A stretch of DNA of 10,913 nt from CANJBX01 sp041487815 (lineage in GTDB: Bacteria; Pseudomonadota; Alphaproteobacteria; Rhizobiales; Xanthobacteraceae). Position numbers and translations under genes: made by a program. The stretch is from positions 1 to 10,913 of the forward strand of contig JBGPOB010000112.1 of assembly GCA_041487815.1 (NCBI GenBank). The letters run 5' to 3'. Shown in pieces: positions 6,723 through 10,913 of the stretch (positions are counted from its first letter, which is position 1; each line of letters begins with the position of its first letter). The notes under the pieces are model-generated. The model was not told the DNA's origin. It worked only from the letters and a program-made list of their open reading frames with translations, and made no database searches.

Positions 6723-6724
6723 TC

Positions 6725-6814
6725 ATATTTCGGGCAGGCTGCCTAATTTTGTGCATTGCACAATAATCGCGCAGCGTGACTTGCTGCAATGCAATATCTG
6801 GTGATATTTCGGGC
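6725..6814. repeat. 11-bp direct repeat ATATTTCGGGC in the nrt control region
   Basis: ATATTTCGGGC occurs at 6725-6735 and again at 6804-6814, 79 bases apart. Each copy lies upstream of a palindromic NtrC-like element. A random repeat of this length within 90 bases is unlikely, but no factor is known to me for it. Confidence 0.6.
6749..6773 (+). promoter_or_regulatory. Distal NtrC-like enhancer site with overlapping palindrome
   Basis: TGCACAATAATCGCGCA (6757-6773) has the 17-bp layout of the NtrC consensus TGCACYANNNTRGTGCA and agrees at 11 of 14 defined bases. It overlaps a perfect 15-bp palindrome TTGTGCATTGCACAA (6749-6763). Its centre is about 142 bases before the inferred transcription start, a normal enhancer distance. 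Confidence 0.5.
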
Positions 6815-6816
6815 GC

Positions 6817-6833
6817 TGCGCAACATTTGCGCA
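6817..6833 (+). promoter_or_regulatory. Proximal NtrC-like enhancer site
   Basis: TGCGCAACATTTGCGCA is a perfect inverted repeat with 7-base arms and a 3-base spacer. It has the NtrC 17-bp architecture and matches 10 of 14 defined bases. It lies 60 bases from the distal site, centre to centre, close to a whole number of helical turns, and about 82 bases before the inferred start. Confidence 0.5.
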
Positions 6834-6880
6834 TAGGTTCAACTGTTTGATCTAATTTATAATTCATCGAAAATAGCGTT

Positions 6881-6896
6881 TGGCACAAGGCTTGAA
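6881..6896 (+). promoter_or_regulatory. Sigma-54 (RpoN)-type promoter for the nrt operon
   Basis: TGGCAC (6881-6886), a 5-base spacer and TTGAA (6892-6896) match the -24/-12 consensus TGGCAC-N5-TTGCW with a single change (A for C in the -12 GC). The GG element is separated from the -12 dinucleotide by exactly 10 bases. Transcription would start near 6907, giving a leader of about 158 bases before nrtA. A perfect TATAAT (6858-6863) also lies here, but nothing resembling a -35 stands at the right distance. Confidence 0.65.
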
Positions 6897-6933
6897 TAGG
6901 ACCTCACGTCGGACCCGGTGACACGGGCCGGCA

Positions 6934-6966
6934 GGTCCAACGATGGGCCGATCAGCAACGCCGCTG
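6934..6966 (+). promoter_or_regulatory. ANTAR (NasT) RNA target: two hexaloop hairpins in the nrtA leader
   Basis: Hairpin 1 is GGTCC (6934-6938), loop AACGAT (6939-6944), GGGCC (6945-6949), 5 bp with one G-T. Hairpin 2 is CAGC (6953-6956), loop AACGCC (6957-6962), GCTG (6963-6966). The linker is 4 bases or fewer. Both loops are six bases with A at position 1 and G at position 4, the published ANTAR recognition pattern. The 3' part of hairpin 2 (6960-6966) is also the start of the terminator stem, so the two folds exclude each other. An extra hairpin CCCG/CGGG (6914-6927) precedes them. Confidence 0.85.
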
Positions 6967-7010
6967 TCTGGGGGGAGCACTGCGCGCCTCAGGCTGCGGC
7001 TTTTGTTTTT
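6960..7010 (+). terminator. Intrinsic leader terminator controlled by NasT
   Basis: The 5' arm (6960-6973) pairs with the 3' arm (6987-7000) through 13 base pairs, including two G-T, with one T-T mismatch (6965/6995). The loop is 13 bases. The stem is followed directly by TTTTGTTTTT (7001-7010). It lies between the promoter and nrtA, where a constitutive terminator would silence the operon, so it must be conditional. Confidence 0.85.
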
Positions 7011-7064
7011 CGGCAGGGGCGTTCCAACGCCGGACGCAAACGAGCCACGAAAGGAACAGGGTCA

Positions 7065-8384
7065 ATGACGACCAAAATCCAGAAGCGAACTGCGCGCGGA
7101 GTGAACCGCCGTACCTTCCTGAAGGCTTCCGCGAGCACGGCCGCGCTGCTCGGCGCCGTACGCATGAATTTTCCCGGCGGCGCGTTTGCGCAAGGCTTCG
7201 GACCGGAGGTGACCAAGGCGACGCTCGGCTTCATCGCTCTCACCGACGCAGGCGCGCTGTTCGTGGCCAAGGAGAAAGGCCTGTTCGCGAAATTCGGCAT
7301 GCCCGATGTCGAAGTAGCCAAGCAAGCCTCCTGGGGCGCCACGCGCGACAATCTCGTGCTCGGCTCGGAAGGCAACGGCATCGATGGTGCGCATATCCTT
7401 TCGCCGATGCCCTATCTCATCTCCTCCGGCAAGGTGACGCAGAACAATGTGCCGACGCCGATGTACATCCTGGCGCGGCTCCAGCTCGACAGCCAGTGCA
7501 TCTCGGTCGCCAAGGAATATGCCGATCTTAAAATCGGGCTCGACACCAAGCCGTTCAAGGAAGCGCTGGATAAGAAGAAAGCCTCGGGCAAAGCGATAAA
7601 GGCCGCGATGACGTTCCCAGGCGGAACGCACGATCTCTGGATCCGCTACTGGCTCGCGGCCGGCGGCATCGACCCCGACAAGGATATCGAGACCATCACG
7701 GTGCCGCCGCCGCAAATGGTGGCCAACATGAAGGTCGGCACCATGGATTGCTTCTGCGTGTGCGAGCCCTGGAACCTGCAGCTCATTCATCAGAACATTG
7801 GCTACACGGCCATCACCACCGGCGAACTCTGGAACAAGCACCCGGAGAAGGCGCTCGGCATGCGCGCCGCCTGGGTCGACAAGTACCCGAAGGCCGCCAT
7901 AGCGATCCTGATGGCCGTGATGGAGGCCCAGCAATGGTGCGACAAGCCGGAGAACCACGAGGAGCTCGCCATTATCATGGCCAAGCGGCAGTGGATCAAT
8001 TGTCCGGTCGAGGACATCCGCGACCGCACCAAGGGCAAGTTCGACTACGGCATTCCCGGCAAGGTGGTCGAGAACTCACCGCACATCATGAAGTACTGGC
8101 GCGACCACGCCTCCTATCCGTTCCAGAGCCATGACCTCTGGTTCATGACCGAGGATATCCGCTGGGGCAAATACGAGCCCGGCTTCGACAGCAAGGCTCT
8201 GATCAAGAAGGTCAACCGCGAAGACCTGTGGCGCGAGGCCGCCAAGACTCTCGGCATCGCCGCCGCGGACATTCCCACGTCCACGTCGCGCGGCAAGGAG
8301 ACGTTCTTCGACGGCAAGGTGTTCGATCCGGAAAATCCTGCGGCGTATCTCAAAAGTCTGAGCATCAAGCGGGCGGAGGTCTAG
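7065..8384 (+). CDS. nrtA: NrtA: nitrate ABC transporter, Tat-exported substrate-binding protein
   Basis: The periplasmic binding protein that delivers nitrate (perhaps nitrite) to the NrtB permease; 439 residues. The N-terminus has a twin-arginine signal NRRTFLKASAS (14-24), a hydrophobic stretch and a likely cleavage after Ala42 in GAFA-Q. The mature protein shows the NrtA/CmpA family core: TKATLGFIALTDAGALFVAKEKGLF, KQASWGATRDNL, DGAHILSPMPYLIS, TFPGGTHDLWIRYWLAAGGIDPD, VPPPQMVANM, and CFCVCEPWN. The ATG at 7065 is chosen because AAAGGA lies 9 bases upstream and the Tat signal follows. The frame is open back to 6918, but that would translate the leader terminator. It is the first gene behind the antitermination leader and is paralogous to nasS. 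Confidence 0.95.
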   Translation: MTTKIQKRTARGVNRRTFLKASASTAALLGAVRMNFPGGAFAQGFGPEVTKATLGFIALTDAGALFVAKEKGLFAKFGMPDVEVAKQASWGATRDNLVLGSEGNGIDGAHILSPMPYLISSGKVTQNNVPTPMYILARLQLDSQCISVAKEYADLKIGLDTKPFKEALDKKKASGKAIKAAMTFPGGTHDLWIRYWLAAGGIDPDKDIETITVPPPQMVANMKVGTMDCFCVCEPWNLQLIHQNIGYTAITTGELWNKHPEKALGMRAAWVDKYPKAAIAILMAVMEAQQWCDKPENHEELAIIMAKRQWINCPVEDIRDRTKGKFDYGIPGKVVENSPHIMKYWRDHASYPFQSHDLWFMTEDIRWGKYEPGFDSKALIKKVNREDLWREAAKTLGIAAADIPTSTSRGKETFFDGKVFDPENPAAYLKSLSIKRAEV

Positions 8385-8432
8385 CGCAACCTGCCCGTCA
8401 CGCCGCCAAGCCGACCTTGGAGAATGCACGCG

Positions 8433-9326
8433 ATGAACATGCCGTTAGCGAAATCCGTCACAACGACGCATACGCCGGTCAAGGCGGCCGAGGTATTGAC
8501 GCTTCTGCCGCCGAGATCGCGCGTAACCGAGCGGGTTCTTGCTCAACTGCGTTCTGTTGCCGCGCACCTTCTCCCGCCGGTCATCGTCATCGCAATCGCC
8601 GTGTTGGTTTGGGAACTGGCCTGCCGGCAACAGGGCGCCACCTTGCCGCCGCCTTCGCGCGTTTTGAAGGATACCTGGGAACTGATCGTCGATCCGTTCT
8701 TCGATCGCGGCGGGCTCGACAAGGGATTGTTCTGGCACTTGTCCGCAAGCTTGCAGCGCGTCGCGCTCGGCTACGCGCTCGCCTCCATCGCAGGCATCGC
8801 GCTCGGTACGCTGGTCGGCCAATCGGTGTGGGCCATGCGCGGGCTCGATCCGATTTTCCAGGTGCTGCGCACGGTACCGCCATTGGCGTGGCTGCCGCTC
8901 TCGCTCGCCGCGTTCCGCGACGGCCAGCCATCGGCGATCTTCGTTATCTTCATCACCTCGATCTGGCCGATCATCATCAACACCGCGGTCGGCATTCGCA
9001 ATATTCCGCAGGACTACCGCAACGTGTCGGCGGTGCTGCGGCTCAATCCCATCGAGTTCTTCTACAAGATCATGGTGCCGGCGGCAGCGCCTTACATTTT
9101 CACGGGCCTGCGCATCGGCATTGGCTTGTCGTGGCTCGCCATCGTCGCTGCGGAAATGCTGATCGGTGGCGTCGGCATCGGCTTCTTCATCTGGGACGCG
9201 TGGAACTCCTCCCACATCTCCGAAATCATTCTCGCGCTCGTTTACGTGGGCGTCATTGGATTCCTGCTCGATCGCATGGTCGCGGCAATTGCGACGATCG
9301 TGACGCGCGGCACGGCCGCGAATTGA
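8433..9326 (+). CDS. nrtB: NrtB: nitrate ABC transporter permease
   Basis: The inner-membrane channel subunit of the nitrate importer; 297 residues. It has a short polar N-terminus and about six hydrophobic segments, including LLPPVIVIAIAVLVWELA, VALGYALASIAGIALGTLVG, AIFVIFITSIWPIIINTA and EIILALVYVGVIGFLLD. The cytoplasmic coupling loop is near RLNPIEFFYKIMVPAAAPYIFTGLRIGIG, equivalent to the EAA motif that touches the ATPase. ATG at 8433 is preferred because GGAG (8419-8422) is 10 bases upstream. An in-frame ATG at 8424 sits only 1 base after that site. It follows nrtA by 48 bases and precedes the ATPase gene by 10. Confidence 0.94.
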   Translation: MNMPLAKSVTTTHTPVKAAEVLTLLPPRSRVTERVLAQLRSVAAHLLPPVIVIAIAVLVWELACRQQGATLPPPSRVLKDTWELIVDPFFDRGGLDKGLFWHLSASLQRVALGYALASIAGIALGTLVGQSVWAMRGLDPIFQVLRTVPPLAWLPLSLAAFRDGQPSAIFVIFITSIWPIIINTAVGIRNIPQDYRNVSAVLRLNPIEFFYKIMVPAAAPYIFTGLRIGIGLSWLAIVAAEMLIGGVGIGFFIWDAWNSSHISEIILALVYVGVIGFLLDRMVAAIATIVTRGTAAN

Positions 9327-9336
9327 GGGCGCAATC

Positions 9337-10131
9337 ATGTTTCCCTATCTGAAAATCGATCATGTCGACAAGGTCTTCGATCGCGGCGCGGCTGAAACAA
9401 AGGTGCTGAAGGAGATCACGCTCACCGTCGAGAAAGGCGAGTACGTCTCCATCATCGGCCATTCCGGCTGCGGCAAGTCGACGCTGCTCAACATCGTCGC
9501 GGGGCTGACGCGAGCGACGACCGGCGGCGTGCTGCTTGAAAATCGCGAGGTCAACTCTCCGGGACCCGATCGCGCGGTCGTATTCCAGAACCACAGCCTG
9601 CTGCCGTGGCTCACCGTCTACGACAACGTCAGGCTGGCTGTGGACAAGGTATTCGGCGCCACGAAGTCGCGCGCCGAACGCGATCAATGGACGCTGCATA
9701 ACCTCGACCTCGTGCAGATGACGCATGCCAAGGACAAGCGGCCGGCGGAAATCTCCGGCGGCATGAAGCAGCGTGTCGGCCTCGCCCGCGCGCTCGCCAT
9801 GGAACCGAAAGTGCTGCTGCTCGACGAGCCGTTCGGCGCGCTGGATGCGCTGACGCGCGCGCATTTGCAGGATTCCGTGATGGCCTTGCACCAGAAGCTG
9901 GAAAACACGGTCCTGATGATTACCCACGACGTCGACGAAGCGGTTTTGCTATCCGATCGAATCGTAATGCTGACCAACGGACCTTCGGCCCAGATTGGCG
10001 AGATTCTGGAGGTCCCGTTGGCGCGCCCGCGTAAACGCCTCGAGCTTGCGGCCAACCCAAGCTACCTCAAATGTCGCCAGCGCGTGCTCGAATTCCTGTA
10101 CGAGCGCAACCGCTACATCGAGGCGGCGTAA
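9337..10131 (+). CDS. nrtD: Nitrate ABC transporter ATP-binding subunit (NrtD-type single-domain ATPase)
   Basis: The cytoplasmic ATPase that drives nitrate import; 264 residues. All ABC motifs are intact: Walker A GHSGCGKST (41-49), Q-loop Gln84 in VVFQNHSLLPWLTV, signature ISGGMKQ (139-145), Walker B VLLLDE (159-164), D-loop at FGALD and switch His197 in MITHDVDEA. It is a single ABC domain without the sensor-like C-terminal extension of cyanobacterial NrtC, so it corresponds to NrtD, although proteobacterial annotations often call it nrtC. The ATG at 9337 is preceded by GAGGG, which overlaps the nrtB stop. The next detectable coding trace is the globin remnant 33 bases downstream. Confidence 0.93.
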   Translation: MFPYLKIDHVDKVFDRGAAETKVLKEITLTVEKGEYVSIIGHSGCGKSTLLNIVAGLTRATTGGVLLENREVNSPGPDRAVVFQNHSLLPWLTVYDNVRLAVDKVFGATKSRAERDQWTLHNLDLVQMTHAKDKRPAEISGGMKQRVGLARALAMEPKVLLLDEPFGALDALTRAHLQDSVMALHQKLENTVLMITHDVDEAVLLSDRIVMLTNGPSAQIGEILEVPLARPRKRLELAANPSYLKCRQRVLEFLYERNRYIEAA

Positions 10132-10164
10132 CGCGATGCGCGCGTTCGCACATGGAGAACGGCG

Positions 10165-10242
10165 ATGACGGCTGAACAGGTCAATTTGGTCCAGGACAGC
10201 TTCGCGACAGTCGCGCCGATTTCGGGCAGGGCCGCCGAATAG
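10165..10242 (+). pseudogene. Remnant of a bacterial globin gene (first 25 codons)
   Basis: A 25-codon frame begins MTAEQVNLVQDSFATVAPIS, which I recognise as the N-terminus of single-domain bacterial globins (family pattern T-x-E-Q-x-x-L-V-Q-x-S-F-x-x-V-x-P-I-A). A TAG follows at 10240-10242, where a normal globin of about 140 residues would continue with helices B and C. A good ribosome site, GGAG, lies about 7 bases before the ATG. The same frame stays open after the TAG to 10428, but that segment is Arg-rich and shows no heme-pocket Phe or His. A globin gene is part of the nitrate-assimilation cluster of Bradyrhizobium, where it helps detoxify nitric oxide, so a loss here is plausible. 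A short functional leader peptide cannot be excluded. Confidence 0.6.
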
Positions 10243-10251
10243 ACGAGACAA

Positions 10252-10275
10252 TCTCCATGCCAAATGCCGTGGAGA
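10252..10275 (+). repeat. Inverted repeat downstream of the globin remnant
   Basis: TCTCCATG (10252-10259) pairs with CGTGGAGA (10268-10275), with one T-G, around an 8-base loop. No T-run follows. It lies 16 bases before the second ANTAR-type hairpin pair and may be part of the same leader. Confidence 0.5.
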
Positions 10276-10291
10276 CCAAATGAGCACCTGA

Positions 10292-10330
10292 CCCGCAGAG
10301 CAGCGGGCGGAACATCCGCAACGGCGCGGA
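10292..10330 (+). promoter_or_regulatory. Second ANTAR (NasT) RNA target: two hexaloop hairpins upstream of nirA
   Basis: Hairpin 1 is CCCGC (10292-10296), loop AGAGCA (10297-10302), GCGGG (10303-10307). After a 7-base linker, hairpin 2 is TCCGC (10315-10319), loop AACGGC (10320-10325), GCGGA (10326-10330). Both stems are perfect 5-bp helices, and both loops have A1 and G4. The second loop starts AACG, as do both loops of the nrtA leader. Downstream, GC-rich palindromes (around 10331-10345 and 10387-10401) are seen, but no T-run, so the termination signal is unclear. The remaining bases of the 10243-10424 gap show no gene. Confidence 0.7.
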
Positions 10331-10424
10331 GCGCTCCCGGAGCGGCGACGGCAACGCGGCGCCGCGACGGGAAACACTCGAGATCGGCGGAAACCCCGCC
10401 GGAACGAACGCCGATGGACGTGCA

Positions 10425-10913
10425 ATGACCACCGATTTCACCGCGGAACAGAAACGCTACCTCGAAGGTTTCATGTCGGGCCTACAGGTGGCGCGCGTCG
10501 CCCGTAACCCCGTAGGCGCGGGTGCTGCGACGCTGGTGCCCGCAGCTCCTGCGGAGCCAATCGGGCCGGACGCCGCCCATATCAAGGCGCAGGACGCAAC
10601 CGTGGCGAAGGGCGGCAAGCTCGCCGACCAGGAGAAATTCAAACGCGAGCTGCACCCGTTCGACGGCTACGCGCGATTGAAAACCCAGGCCGCGAACAAC
10701 GAAGCGCCCAAGCCGCCGGACAATTTCCGCTGGCGATTCTACGGCCTGTTTTACGTCGCCCCGAACCAGGCTTCCTACATGTGCCGGCTGCGCATGCCCA
10801 ACGGCATTCTCAAGCACTGGCAGCTTGGCGGCCTCGCCGACCTCGCGGCGCGCTATGGCGGCGGCTATTCGCATGTGACCACCCGCGCCAACCTGCAGAT
10901 CCGCGAGATCGAG
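10425..10913 (+). CDS. nirA: NirA family nitrite/sulfite reductase-like protein, N-terminal part (cut by the window edge)
   Basis: The start of a siroheme/4Fe-4S reductase of the nitrite/sulfite reductase superfamily, expected to reduce nitrite to ammonium in the cytoplasm. Only 163 residues are present of about 590 usual; the siroheme/Fe-S cysteines lie beyond the window. Recognisable parts are the family N-terminus TAEQKRYLEGFMSGLQ, the segment DQEKFKRELHPFDGYARLKTQAANNEAPKPPDNFRWRFYGLFYVAPN (split across 86-132), and the first ferredoxin-like half-domain CRLRMPNGILKHWQLGGLADLAARYGGGYSHVTTRANLQ, typical of the superfamily. ATG at 10425 is chosen for the family N-terminus; a weak GGA lies 6 bases upstream. 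It follows the nrt genes and an ANTAR-type leader, so nitrate control is expected. Sulfite reductase is the alternative, less likely in this context. Confidence 0.9.
   Translation, partial: MTTDFTAEQKRYLEGFMSGLQVARVARNPVGAGAATLVPAAPAEPIGPDAAHIKAQDATVAKGGKLADQEKFKRELHPFDGYARLKTQAANNEAPKPPDNFRWRFYGLFYVAPNQASYMCRLRMPNGILKHWQLGGLADLAARYGGGYSHVTTRANLQIREIE

Noticed and set aside
6858..6863. Perfect TATAAT as a sigma-70 promoter for nrtA
   Set aside because: No -35-like hexamer at 16-18 bases; the sigma-54 element downstream fits better. Kept as an alternative to be settled by start mapping.
6983..6998. Shorter terminator stem CGCGCC with loop TCA and bulged T
   Set aside because: The longer stem from 6960 to 7000 has more pairs and ends exactly at the T-run, so it is the better model.
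6918..7064. 49-codon N-terminal extension of nrtA
   Set aside because: It would translate through the hexaloop hairpins and the terminator, it puts the Tat signal far from the N-terminus, and AAAGGA stands correctly before the ATG at 7065.
8424..8432. nrtB start at the first ATG (8424)
   Set aside because: It lies only one base after GGAG; the ATG at 8433 has normal spacing.
10331..10401. Intrinsic terminator in the nirA leader
   Set aside because: Several GC-rich palindromes occur, but none is followed by a T-run, so no intrinsic terminator can be claimed.

Overview
The window reads as an alphaproteobacterial chromosome of the order Hyphomicrobiales, probably Bradyrhizobium or a nearby family. 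The G+C content is high. The layout of class II aroA divergent from a FYDLN-acid gene, a ROSE-type Hsp20 leader followed by a DUF1150 gene, and the nasT-nasS-nrtABD-nirA nitrate cluster all fit that group. This assignment comes from protein and motif recognition only; no search was run.

Left part (1-4500) is housekeeping and stress: the 5' part of aroA on the minus strand, a divergent FYDLN-acid protein gene, a REP-like hairpin, a tRNA-Ala(GGC), and a 2OG-Fe(II) oxygenase-like gene. Next comes a heat-shock unit with an RpoH-like promoter, a 5' leader whose last hairpin has the ROSE RNA-thermometer form, an hsp20 gene and a DUF1150 gene. ptsN (PTS nitrogen-branch EIIA) converges on this unit from the minus strand.

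Right part (4969-10913) is nitrate assimilation on the plus strand. nasT (ANTAR-domain RNA-binding antiterminator) and nasS (cytoplasmic nitrate-sensing partner) overlap by 4 bp. A 342-bp control region follows. It has two NtrC-like sites, a near-consensus sigma-54 promoter, and a leader with two hexaloop hairpins carrying A at loop position 1 and G at position 4, the published ANTAR target pattern. The second hairpin shares bases with the 5' arm of a strong intrinsic terminator ending in TTTTGTTTTT. Behind it lie nrtA (Tat-exported nitrate-binding protein), nrtB (permease), nrtD/nrtC (ATPase) and the start of nirA (nitrite reductase-like).

The expected logic is two-step. Nitrogen limitation starts transcription through NtrC and sigma-54. 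Nitrate then frees NasT from NasS, and NasT stabilises the leader hairpins and prevents termination. Two things are unusual: a second ANTAR-type hairpin pair stands just before nirA with no clear terminator, and a 25-codon globin remnant with its ribosome binding site lies between the ATPase gene and that second motif.
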